11,379 bases of DNA from positions 1 through 11,379 of the forward strand of contig JAGLQP010000024.1 in the NCBI GenBank assembly GCA_023136785.1. Direction: 5' to 3'. Every line of letters starts with the position of its first letter. Positions within the stretch are counted from its first letter, which is position 1. Under the pieces are notes generated by a model. The model was not told where the DNA came from. It worked only from the letters and a program-made list of their open reading frames with translations, and did no database searches. This document shows, in pieces, positions 1 through 6,437 of this stretch. The stretch comes from Spirochaetales bacterium (GTDB lineage Bacteria > Spirochaetota > Spirochaetia > SZUA-6 > DRHE01). The position numbers were made by a program, and so were the translations under genes.

Positions 1-767
1 ACGGCAGCCTGATTGTGGACGATATTGAGGACGGTGCCATTCAGAGACGGGGCGCCGAGGCGGAACACATCAGGTTCGGCATGGACCTGGCTCTTAACGC
101 GGGTAACCTGATGTATTTCCTTGCCGCCCGGGCGATCGATACCGCTTCCTTCTCGGAACAGCAGAAGCTGCTTCTTCACCGCTGCTATGTGGAAGACATG
201 ACCAGGCTCCACCTTGGGCAAGGCCTCGATATCCTGTGGCATAGAGACCACGAGAACATCCCCAGCGAAGAGCAGTATCGGGAAATGTGTCATCTCAAGA
301 CCGGAAGCCTCTCCCGTCTGGCGGCCCGGGCCGGGGTAATCGCCGTCGGAGGGGAGTATCAAATAGCTGCCCGCCTTGGGAACATAGCCGAAGATTTCGG
401 TGTCTGCTTCCAGATTATCGATGATGTGAAAAACTTAAGGGGCGGAGTACCTGGAAAGCAGCGGGGGGACGACATCATCGAAGGTAAGAAGAGTTTGCCG
501 GTCATTCTCTATCTCAATCGCTATCCCGAGGCCAGGTCGAAAATCCGGGATTTTTTCCAGATCGCCGGAGGGGATGAATCCGAAGCCGCCTGGAACGCTG
601 TGGATGAGCTCATCGCTCTAATAACCCCTTCCGGGTGCCTGGAGGAGGCGGAACAGCGGGCTTTCGCCCTTCTCCAAGAAACCAAAGGGCGTCTTCAGGA
701 GATTGCTCCGGCTTCCACAGCCCGGGACCAGCTGACGGAACTGGTCGATCTACTCATCACTGGTTGA
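1..767 (+). CDS. Polyprenyl (geranylgeranyl/farnesyl-type) diphosphate synthase, 5'-truncated by window
   Basis: Trans-isoprenyl diphosphate synthase, which condenses isopentenyl diphosphate with an allylic diphosphate. The reading frame is open to the window edge (first full codon at base 3), so the gene starts outside; a GTG at 15 lies inside the enzyme and is not the start. The first aspartate-rich motif DDIED is at bases 18-32, followed by the RRG that normally follows it. The conserved LGQGLDI and KTGSLSRLA segments come next. The second aspartate-rich motif is DDVKN (bases 420-434), so its last position is Asn instead of the usual Asp. A GDDIIEGKKSLPVI block follows. About 254 residues are visible; the family has roughly 300-350, so some 60-80 N-terminal residues are missing. 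The GQGLDI block and Asn-ended second motif resemble eukaryotic-type GGPP synthases more than IspA or IspB. Product chain length cannot be told from the sequence. The next gene begins 32 bases downstream. Confidence 0.88.
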   Translation, partial: GSLIVDDIEDGAIQRRGAEAEHIRFGMDLALNAGNLMYFLAARAIDTASFSEQQKLLLHRCYVEDMTRLHLGQGLDILWHRDHENIPSEEQYREMCHLKTGSLSRLAARAGVIAVGGEYQIAARLGNIAEDFGVCFQIIDDVKNLRGGVPGKQRGDDIIEGKKSLPVILYLNRYPEARSKIRDFFQIAGGDESEAAWNAVDELIALITPSGCLEEAEQRAFALLQETKGRLQEIAPASTARDQLTELVDLLITG

Positions 768-799
768 CGATTCAGCCTCGACATACGTACTTTCAAGCT

Positions 800-1438
800 A
801 TGAACAAGCTGCCCTTCCACAAACGTCCCCTTGCCTACCGCTACTACAATGCCACCCTTACCCTGATCATCATCAACGTGGGACTGTTTCTGGTCACTTT
901 CTTGTTTCCCCGGACCACGATATATCTCGCCCTTACGCCGTATCTGGTAGTACGGGAGAGAGCGATCTGGCAGGTGGTGACCTATATGTTCATCCACGGA
1001 GGTACCTGGCATATCCTCTTCAACATGCTGGCCTTGTTCATCTTTGGAACACCTCTGGAGCGAAAATTGGGAAGCTCGGAGTTTCTCCTCTATTACTTCA
1101 TTACAGGGGTCGGCGCCGGACTGGCCACTCTGGTCATAAACTGGTATACAGGATTGGCCATAATTCCCGTGGTCGGCGCCTCAGGAGCCATCTACGGGCT
1201 GCTGTTGGCCTATGCAACCCTCTACCCCGATGCCCGGCTGTTCATCTTCGGAATCCTGCCGCTGCGAGCCCCGATCGCGGTGCTGCTGTTTGCCGGATTG
1301 GCGTTGTTCTCCCAGCTGACCGGAACCCGCAACGGAGTGGCCCACCTGACCCATCTGGCCGGATTTGTGTTCGGCTACCTGTATTTCCTCATCCGAATGG
1401 GAATCAATCCGATAAAGGTGTTTTTCAGGCGCTATTAG
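800..1438 (+). CDS. Rhomboid family intramembrane serine protease
   Basis: Polytopic inner-membrane protease of 212 residues that would cleave transmembrane segments of membrane proteins. The rhomboid signatures are intact: HGGTWHILFN (oxyanion-side His71 and Asn75), GASGAIYG with nucleophile Ser128, and AHLTHLAGFVFGY with catalytic His185. About six hydrophobic segments lie between residues 18 and 200, with a basic C-terminus (FFRRY) likely cytoplasmic. I chose ATG 800. The frame stays open back to a GTG at 635, but that extension lies within the prenyl synthase gene and reads as low-complexity Gly/Pro/Arg sequence. No clear Shine-Dalgarno precedes ATG 800, so translation may depend on the upstream gene, which ends 32 bases earlier. 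The substrate is unknown; the downstream exported proteins are possible clients only by proximity. Confidence 0.93.
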   Translation: MNKLPFHKRPLAYRYYNATLTLIIINVGLFLVTFLFPRTTIYLALTPYLVVRERAIWQVVTYMFIHGGTWHILFNMLALFIFGTPLERKLGSSEFLLYYFITGVGAGLATLVINWYTGLAIIPVVGASGAIYGLLLAYATLYPDARLFIFGILPLRAPIAVLLFAGLALFSQLTGTRNGVAHLTHLAGFVFGYLYFLIRMGINPIKVFFRRY

Positions 1439-1461
1439 TGTCCTGCCGATACTAAGGTAGG

Positions 1462-2130
1462 ATGCCCCGTAGGCAATATACGGCTCTTCTTTTTATCCTC
1501 ATCCCTCTATTCTGCCATGCCCAGCAGGACCTGATCTCATTACGTCTGTGGTGCGAGCTTGAACCCATGGTCCAGGAGAATGAGGAGTACCCCCTTTCCA
1601 CGGAGGCTGCTCAAAAACGTATCCTGGAGGAAGCCCGGGAGATCCTCTCAGGGATGATTTACGGCTTCCGCTTCAGCTACACCCCCGGCGACAAAACCCG
1701 CCAAATCAACGAGGAGTTCACCGCAACCCCGATCGCGGAGATCCTCTGGGGAGATTCGAATATGAGGATCACCGACGCCTACGTACGGGACACCTTCCTG
1801 TTCGTAAAGGTCTACTACGATCTGGAGGACTTTCAGTTTGCCCGGCGCAGGGCCTGGGCCAGCAATTCCGTCGATTCAAGTTCCGGGGTGGGCGAGTACA
1901 GTGTGTTCATCGCCCCCAGCCCGGAAGGAAAACACCGGGCTCTCCAGGAAGCCCTCAAGAATGCCGTCCGTAATGCACTGCGACCGGTGTATTTCAACAA
2001 GCCCCGGGAAGTCACCGGAGAGATGCTCATCTGGAGCGAGCCCCATACGATCATCCAATCCGGCACATACACCACCCGGCTGGATATGAAGCTGCGGGTA
2101 AAAGAGATCCGTTCGTATAGCCTCTTCTGA
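1462..2130 (+). CDS. Exported protein of unknown function, 222 aa
   Basis: I do not recognise a family. The N-terminus is a signal peptide: two Arg (residues 3-4), a hydrophobic core at about 8-17, and a likely signal peptidase I site after CHA (residue 20). A Cys at 18 sits in PLFC, a poor lipobox. The mature part is about 200 residues, mixed charged and aromatic, with no further membrane segment. It has an amphipathic helix-like stretch at about 48-63, beta-rich segments with alternating hydrophobics (about 100-122 and 185-215), and a helix at about 158-173. Periplasmic or outer-membrane-associated location is inferred. ATG 1462 follows an AAGG at 1454-1457, a short Shine-Dalgarno spacing. 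It lies 23 bases after the rhomboid gene and 22 before the binding protein, so it is probably co-transcribed. It may be restricted to spirochaetes. Confidence 0.8.
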   Translation: MPRRQYTALLFILIPLFCHAQQDLISLRLWCELEPMVQENEEYPLSTEAAQKRILEEAREILSGMIYGFRFSYTPGDKTRQINEEFTATPIAEILWGDSNMRITDAYVRDTFLFVKVYYDLEDFQFARRRAWASNSVDSSSGVGEYSVFIAPSPEGKHRALQEALKNAVRNALRPVYFNKPREVTGEMLIWSEPHTIIQSGTYTTRLDMKLRVKEIRSYSLF

Positions 2131-2152
2131 AGAATATCAGTATTGTTGCCCT

Positions 2153-3739
2153 ATGGACAAGAAAAGGTTGCTGCTCCCGACGCTTCTTCTGCTTGCCGTA
2201 ATCGCCCTGGTTCCTGCCCAGGAGGGACAGGAAGAGCAGGAGGCGCCGAGTGAGTTTGTGATTGTATATTCCCCCAAGACCCTCGTGCTGGACCCTCGAC
2301 ACATCTACACCACGATGGAATCCGAGCTTTCCACAGGCTTTTATGAGGGCTTATTAAGCTATCATCCTTTTTCTCTGATGCCGATCCCGGCTACAGCCTC
2401 GGATTGGAAGATCAGTCCGGACCGGACCGTGTACAGCTTCACCTTGCGGGAAAACGCTCGTTTCAGCAACGGCGATCCGGTGCGGGCTCAGGACTTTCTC
2501 GATTCCTGGCTGCGGGTCCTGGAACCGGGTGCCGGAGCCGAGTACTCCTTCCTCTTTGACGTGATCAAGGGAGCTCAGGATTACCGCTTGGGGCGGGAAG
2601 TCGAGGATCTGGGCATCCGGGTGATCTCTCCTACCAAGTTGGAAGTCGAGCTGGAGCGGCCGACCAGCCATTTTCTCAAGATTCTCTGTCACATGACCTT
2701 TGCACCGATTCATCCCTCCTACAGGGACAGGGAGGGATGGGACCGGGAATCCACCCTCATCGGCAATGGTCCTTTCTATATCCACGAACGCAGTCCCTCT
2801 GAGCTGGTTTTAAAGAAGAACGAGCTGTACTGGGATGCCGGGCGGGTAGAGTTGGAGACCCTGCGAGTCCGCTTCATGGCCGATCCCGAAGCCATCAGCC
2901 ATGCTTTCAACAACGGTGAGATACACTGGGCCAACAATTGGGATACCCAACTGCTCCTCGACCGTACCAAAATCGTGTTCAATCCCCTCTTCGCCACCAG
3001 TTATTTTTTCTTTGTATGCAGCGAAGAACCCTGGAGCGACGAACGGGTACGGCGGGCCCTCGCTCTCCTGACGCCATGGGAACAGATCCGCAACGAGGAG
3101 GAGGCGCTTCTGCCAACGAGTCATCTTATACCCGGGATTCCGGGGTATCCGGAAATCGAGGGTATCGAGGCCTCCAACCGCAGCGAAGCAATGCGATTAC
3201 TCGAAGAGGCAGGCTATCCCGATGGGAAAGGTCTGCCGACCCTGACCTTCAAGTTACCAGGAGATTCGGAGAGCCAACGCATCGCCGAAATCATGGCAGA
3301 GGCCTGGAAACGGGAGCTCGATTTGGAGGTAGGCTTTCGTTCCTTTCATTTCGAGGTGTATCTGGATGAGGTCAAGAAGGGGGATTTCACAATCGGTTCG
3401 GCCACCTGGATCGGAGATTATGCCGACCCTTTGACCTTTCTCCAGATGTGGACTACCGACAGCAATCTCAATGACGCCCGCTTTGCCGATTCCGATTTCG
3501 ATGCCCTGATCGAGCAATCCTTCGGCCAGGAGGGACGAGAGCGATATGCGACCCTTGGGGAAAGCGAGGAAATGCTGCTGCAGAAGGCCGTAGTGCTGCC
3601 GACGAGCCACACCCCGGCGTTCAACCTGATCGACTTGGATCGGGTGGAGGGCTGGTTTCCTAATATTCTCAACATCCACCCTTTGAAATACTTACGGTTC
3701 CGGGCTCTACGCGTACCCCCCGGGGTGGTGAAACTCTAG
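2153..3739 (+). CDS. Family 5 extracellular solute-binding protein (OppA/DppA-like)
   Basis: Periplasmic binding protein of the peptide/nickel ABC-transporter class (SBP_bac_5), 528 residues, the family's normal size. The signal peptide is residues 1-22 (MDKKR, a Leu-rich core, then VPA before Gln23). The Q/E-rich linker that follows is typical of mature N-termini, and there is no Cys lipobox, so the protein should be soluble or periplasmic, unlike many spirochaetal lipidated binding proteins. Family features include a WKISPDRTVYSFTLRE block, FSNGDPVRAQDFLDSW, the GNGPFYI motif, and a C-terminal lobe ending near YLRFRAL. The ligand is not predictable; oligopeptides are the commonest for this subfamily. 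No permease or ATPase gene is adjacent, so the transporter is encoded elsewhere or the protein has another role. The stop codon shares the CTAG palindrome with the convergent gene's stop. No good Shine-Dalgarno is seen before ATG 2153. Confidence 0.92.
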   Translation: MDKKRLLLPTLLLLAVIALVPAQEGQEEQEAPSEFVIVYSPKTLVLDPRHIYTTMESELSTGFYEGLLSYHPFSLMPIPATASDWKISPDRTVYSFTLRENARFSNGDPVRAQDFLDSWLRVLEPGAGAEYSFLFDVIKGAQDYRLGREVEDLGIRVISPTKLEVELERPTSHFLKILCHMTFAPIHPSYRDREGWDRESTLIGNGPFYIHERSPSELVLKKNELYWDAGRVELETLRVRFMADPEAISHAFNNGEIHWANNWDTQLLLDRTKIVFNPLFATSYFFFVCSEEPWSDERVRRALALLTPWEQIRNEEEALLPTSHLIPGIPGYPEIEGIEASNRSEAMRLLEEAGYPDGKGLPTLTFKLPGDSESQRIAEIMAEAWKRELDLEVGFRSFHFEVYLDEVKKGDFTIGSATWIGDYADPLTFLQMWTTDSNLNDARFADSDFDALIEQSFGQEGRERYATLGESEEMLLQKAVVLPTSHTPAFNLIDLDRVEGWFPNILNIHPLKYLRFRALRVPPGVVKL

Positions 3740-3760
3740 GTTTTCCCCGTACCCCGTTTT
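3721..3760 (+). terminator. Possible rho-independent terminator at the convergent gene ends
   Basis: An arm CGGGGT (3721-3726) is complementary to ACCCCG (3751-3756), which is followed directly by TTTT (3757-3760). Inside, AAAC (3731-3734) can pair with GTTT (3740-3743), closing over TCTAG, so a long imperfect hairpin is possible. It spans the stop codons of both the binding-protein gene and the opposing VTT gene. The T-run is only four bases and lies on the plus-strand side, so it would serve the plus-strand operon. Folding energy was not computed. Confidence 0.4.
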
Positions 3761-4449
3761 CCCGAACGTCTGCGGGGGAGCCGTTCGAGTACGCGCTGAA
3801 TTCGTTCTCGGAAGAGAAATCCCAGCACGAACAACACGGCGGCGACAAACAGAATCGTCCCAGCCAAAATCCAGCGCCGGTCCGCGGCAGCGTCTCCCAT
3901 TAGAGCACTGCCTAAAATTCCAGGAATCCTCCCCAGGGTAGAGAAAAGCAAGAAGACGTGGAGCTTCATGATCGAAAGTCCCGCCACGTAGCAGAGGATA
4001 TCCTTGGGAATTCCCGGGATCAGAAAGAAGAGAAAGAAGGAAACCCTGGCCTTTTGAGAGTTGGCGATCTTCCGGGTACGTTCTACATTCTTTTGTTTGA
4101 ACAGGGCGTTGACGAAGGGGACTCCAAGAGCACGGGAGATCACAAAGTTGAAGGTTGCACCCAGGGTAATGCCGGCCAGGGACAGGAATGTTCCTTTCCA
4201 CAGACCGAATAGATAACCGCCGGCCACCTGAGGTATCTCTCCCGGGATGAAGAAAACCACCACCTGGAAGGCCTGTACCGCCACGAAAACCAGAGGGGCA
4301 ACCACCCCGGTACCGCGAATCCACTCCCGCAGCGTCTGGGGCGAGCTGAACAGGGATAGCAGCTGGCTGCGAAGCACAAATGCCACCACGAGCAGTGCCA
4401 GGAACAGACAGGGAAAAGCAAGTAAAGACAGCACTTTTCTGGCTTTCAT
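3736..4449 (-). CDS. TVP38/TMEM64 family (VTT domain) inner-membrane protein
   Basis: Integral membrane protein of 237 residues related to the DedA/VTT superfamily, whose members are implicated in lipid scrambling or lipid-carrier transport; the substrate here is unknown. An N-terminal helix spans residues 7-27. The VTT core includes FFIPGEIPQVAGGYLFG (about 67-82), a Gly-rich helix (LAGITLGATFNFVISRALG, 91-109), the re-entrant-type LIPGIPKDILCYVAGLS (143-159) and GRIPGILGSALMG (173-185). A final helix (193-213) leads to a basic, cytoplasmic-looking C-terminus ending RRRSGKRGTGKT. The length fits the family (about 200-240). The start is ATG at 4449 with a weak GAGA upstream. It is a single-gene unit: divergent from carD, and convergent with and overlapping by four bases the solute-binding-protein gene. 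Confidence 0.9.
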   Translation of the reverse strand: MKARKVLSLLAFPCLFLALLVVAFVLRSQLLSLFSSPQTLREWIRGTGVVAPLVFVAVQAFQVVVFFIPGEIPQVAGGYLFGLWKGTFLSLAGITLGATFNFVISRALGVPFVNALFKQKNVERTRKIANSQKARVSFFLFFLIPGIPKDILCYVAGLSIMKLHVFLLFSTLGRIPGILGSALMGDAAADRRWILAGTILFVAAVLFVLGFLFRERIQRVLERLPRRRSGKRGTGKT

Positions 4450-4484
4450 GATGTTCTCGAGATGCTACTATGAATTCCGTTCCT

Positions 4485-4513
4485 TTGACTACATGCCCCT
4501 TTTTTTGTATTAT
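4485..4513 (+). promoter_or_regulatory. Sigma-70-type promoter for carD-ispD-ispF-nth
   Basis: A -35 TTGACT (4485-4490) and -10 TATTAT (4508-4513) are separated by exactly 17 bases containing a seven-base T tract. The predicted transcription start is near 4520. It lies in the divergent gap between the VTT gene and carD, directly upstream of the coupled four-gene unit. A second -10-like CATAAT (4519-4524) lacks a -35 at proper spacing. Confidence 0.7.
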
Positions 4514-4555
4514 TTCCCCATAATGGCCATACCCTTTAAGAAATCTACTCAGAGT

Positions 4556-5302
4556 ATGAAAAAAACTAGCAAAACGAGCAGCAAAAAAACCTCGAAGAAG
4601 GTAACCACCAAAGCCGGCACCAAGAGCCCGAAGAGCAGATCTGCGGCAAAAGACAGAAAGAGCACGAGCAAAGGGGCAGCGAGCAAGAAGACCGCCGCCG
4701 CCAGGAAAGCTCCACAGAAAAAAATGGGTCGAGTCGCCATCACCTCCAAATCCAAAGAAGCGAAATCCACAACTGCGGTCAAGAAAAAAATAACCGGTAC
4801 CGCCCGTAGACGGAAACTGAGATACAAGAAGGGGCAGGAGATTGTCTATCCTCTGCAGGGAGTCGGTCACATCCAACTGATCGAGGAGAGGGCCTTCCGC
4901 AACACCAGACTTCTGTACTACATCATCTACCTGGAAGTGTCGGATATGACGATCATGGTTCCGGTGGACAAGGCGGACGAGCTGGGGATCCGGCCGATCG
5001 TTGACAAGCGCCAGGCGAACAAAGCCCTCAGGCTGATTTCCGAAGATTTTGAACCCGTACCGATGGACTGGAAAGCCCGGTATCAGAACAACCTCGATCT
5101 GCTGAAAAAGGGAAGCGTGCTGGATATCGCTACGGTTGTACGGGCCCTCTATCACCGCAGTAGGATCAAGGAGCTTCCGATCCTCGAGCGGAAGCTGTAC
5201 GACGGCGCTTTGAAATTACTGGTTGACGAGATCTCTTTCTCCCTGCAGAAAGGCAAGGAAGAGGTGGAAGAGCTGATCTTGAGCAAAATGGAGGTGAATT
5301 GA
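4556..5302 (+). CDS. carD: CarD/CdnL-family RNA polymerase-binding regulator with basic N-terminal tail
   Basis: Transcription regulator that binds the RNA polymerase beta subunit and stabilises open promoter complexes, as known for CarD and CdnL. Residues 1 to about 88 are low complexity, dominated by Lys, Ser, Thr and Ala (for example KKTSKTSSKKTSKK), resembling a histone H1 tail. Residues about 89-248 form the conserved domain. It starts KLRYKKGQEIVYPLQGVG (Tudor-like RNAP-interaction part), continues through MVPVDKADELGIRPIV, then PMDWKARYQNNLDLLKKG. Trp172 matches the Trp that wedges the upstream edge of the transcription bubble in mycobacterial CarD (W85). The rest is a helical DNA-binding part ending in KEEVEELILSK. 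ATG 4556 gives 248 residues. An in-frame ATG at 4523 would add MAIPFKKSTQS but lies only about 3 bases after the predicted transcript start. The frame is open further upstream, but that is antisense to the VTT gene. The stop overlaps the ispD start. Confidence 0.92.
   Translation: MKKTSKTSSKKTSKKVTTKAGTKSPKSRSAAKDRKSTSKGAASKKTAAARKAPQKKMGRVAITSKSKEAKSTTAVKKKITGTARRRKLRYKKGQEIVYPLQGVGHIQLIEERAFRNTRLLYYIIYLEVSDMTIMVPVDKADELGIRPIVDKRQANKALRLISEDFEPVPMDWKARYQNNLDLLKKGSVLDIATVVRALYHRSRIKELPILERKLYDGALKLLVDEISFSLQKGKEEVEELILSKMEVN
5290..5301 (+). promoter_or_regulatory. Ribosome binding site fixing a TTG start for ispD
   Basis: GGAGG (5290-5294) sits four bases before TTG (5299-5301), which overlaps the carD TGA (5300-5302). 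The strong site, with no in-frame ATG near the conserved N-terminus, decides the TTG start and implies coupling to carD. Confidence 0.8.
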
Positions 5303-5967
5303 GCTCTGCTGCGGCCATCATCACCGCCGCCGGATCCAGTAAACGCTGGGCGGATAAGAAAAAAAAAGAGTACGTTCACCTAAAAGGCCGCCCGGTGCTG
5401 ACATGGGCGGTTCAGCCGTTCCTGGACGTGGACCCTCCCTTCGAAATCGTAATCACCTTGCCGAGAGCGGACATCCCCAAAGTAAAGGAGTTGCTCCAGC
5501 CCCTGGTCGACATCCATAGGATACGCTTCGTTTCCGGAGGAAGCAGCCGTCAGGAATCCGTCCGTCTCGGGCTGGAGGCGCTGCAGGAGCGACCACCGGA
5601 GATCGTGTTGATCCACGACGGAGCCCGTCCCTGGGCGAACGGTGCTCTTATCCGCAGAGTCCTCGACGGAACCCGGAGATGGGGCGCCTGCATCCCGGTG
5701 TTGGATGCTTTCGAGGCACCCAAGAGGGTCGGTCCTTCGGGACTGATCCTTGAAGACCTTCCCAGACAACAGTGCAAACTCGCCCAAACGCCCCAGGGGT
5801 TTATCTATCAACGGATTCTCATCGCTCATCAGCAGGCTCGAGAAAACCCCCGCCTGTTCACCGACGACGCCGAAGTGTACGCGGCATTCTGGTCTGCCGT
5901 GTTTACGGTCCCGGGAGAACGGGGAAACAGAAAGATTACCTTCAAGGAGGATCTGGTCGGAATATGA
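5299..5967 (+). CDS. ispD: 2-C-methyl-D-erythritol 4-phosphate cytidylyltransferase
   Basis: MEP-pathway enzyme joining CTP and MEP to give CDP-methylerythritol in the cytoplasm; 222 residues, near the usual 220-235. The nucleotide-binding N-terminus is AAIITAAGSSKRW with a downstream Lys cluster (DKKKKEY), the equivalent of the family's GxGxRM...K loop. VSGGSSRQESVRLGL, the signature IHDGARPW, AQTPQGF and FTDDAEVY follow, ending GNRKITFKEDL, the normal C-terminal substrate-contact motif. The start is TTG, overlapping the carD stop as TTGA behind a consensus Shine-Dalgarno. The end overlaps ispF as ATGA. It is thus one link of a coupled carD-ispD-ispF-nth chain, and with IspF it provides two of the central MEP steps. 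The Lys-rich stretch at residues 20-23 is a little unusual but fits the CTP-binding loop. Confidence 0.95.
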   Translation: MSSAAAIITAAGSSKRWADKKKKEYVHLKGRPVLTWAVQPFLDVDPPFEIVITLPRADIPKVKELLQPLVDIHRIRFVSGGSSRQESVRLGLEALQERPPEIVLIHDGARPWANGALIRRVLDGTRRWGACIPVLDAFEAPKRVGPSGLILEDLPRQQCKLAQTPQGFIYQRILIAHQQARENPRLFTDDAEVYAAFWSAVFTVPGERGNRKITFKEDLVGI

Positions 5968-6437
5968 GAATCGGTTTCGGTTACGACAGTCACAGATTGG
6001 TTCCGGGAAGAGCCCTCGTTCTAGGGGGAGTGCATATCCCGAATACCCTCGGACCGGAGGCCCATTCGGACGGGGATGCCCTGATCCATGCCTTGATCGA
6101 TGCCCTGCTCGGAGCATGCGCTCTCGGAGATATCGGGCAGCTGTTTCCTCCAGAGGATGAGCAGTACCGAAATATCTCCAGCCGCATCCTCCTAGGCCGA
6201 ACCCTCGAAGCGCTGGCTACAGCCGGATTTCGGCCGAGGAATGTTGATAGTACGATACTTCTCGAGTCCCCCCGTCTTGGACCCTATGTCGAGGAGATGC
6301 GAAGCAATCTCAGTGCCGATCTAAACATACCCGGAACCGCCATCTCGGTGAAGGCAAAGACCAAGGAAGGCCTTGGTGAGACCGGGAAAGGCCGGGCCGT
6401 GGAGGCTTATGCCGTAGCCCTGGTGGAGGAGCGTTGA
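5964..6437 (+). CDS. ispF: 2-C-methyl-D-erythritol 2,4-cyclodiphosphate synthase
   Basis: Converts CDP-ME 2-phosphate to MEcPP with release of CMP; homotrimeric in known structures. It has 157 residues, the normal length. Metal ligands Asp8, His10 and His42 are present in GYDSH and HSDGDALIHA, followed by DIGQLFPPED, VDSTILLESP and a C-terminal KAKTKEGLGETGKG in place of the usual KATTTEKLGFTGRG. Glu135 is kept. The residues equivalent to E. coli Phe139, Arg142 and Glu149, which line the trimer's central hydrophobic cavity, are Glu139, Lys142 and Tyr149 here. The start is the ATG within ATGA overlapping the ispD stop; longer frames upstream lie inside ispD. AAGGAGG at 5944-5950 is rather far (13 bases), so re-initiation by terminating ribosomes is likely. 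The stop overlaps the nth TTG start. Confidence 0.95.
   Translation: MRIGFGYDSHRLVPGRALVLGGVHIPNTLGPEAHSDGDALIHALIDALLGACALGDIGQLFPPEDEQYRNISSRILLGRTLEALATAGFRPRNVDSTILLESPRLGPYVEEMRSNLSADLNIPGTAISVKAKTKEGLGETGKGRAVEAYAVALVEER
6425..6436 (+). promoter_or_regulatory. Ribosome binding site fixing a TTG start for nth
   Basis: GGAGG (6425-6429) lies four bases before TTG (6434-6436), which overlaps the ispF TGA as TTGA. The geometry is identical to the ispD start. The first in-frame ATG falls inside the conserved domain (residue 37), so TTG is the credible start. Confidence 0.78.

Noticed and set aside
635..799. N-terminal extension of the rhomboid gene to GTG 635
   Set aside because: The extension overlaps the prenyl synthase in another frame and adds a Gly/Pro/Arg-rich stretch with no homology character; the rhomboid fold is complete from ATG 800.
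764..799. Promoter before the rhomboid gene starting with TTGACG
   Set aside because: The -35-like TTGACG overlaps the prenyl synthase stop, but no acceptable -10 is found at 16-18 bases (best has three of six matches).
1501..1530. Lipobox at Cys18 of the 222-residue exported protein
   Set aside because: PLFC lacks a small residue before Cys and the CHA-QQ site fits signal peptidase I better. Spirochaetal lipoboxes are loose, so it is not wholly excluded.
4247..4522. Upstream extension of the carD frame
   Set aside because: It is antisense to the VTT gene and crosses the carD promoter; it contains no conserved sequence.
4556..4820. Nucleotide repeat in the Lys-rich carD tail
   Set aside because: The Lys/Ser/Thr codons give an A-rich, repetitive look, but no regular tandem unit is visible; it is amino-acid composition, not a DNA repeat array.
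3707..5155. Long minus-strand open frame of 482 residues
   Set aside because: It runs antisense through carD and out of frame through the VTT gene; the sequence is low complexity (Gly/Arg/Pro-rich) with no domain, while carD and the VTT gene have clear family motifs.
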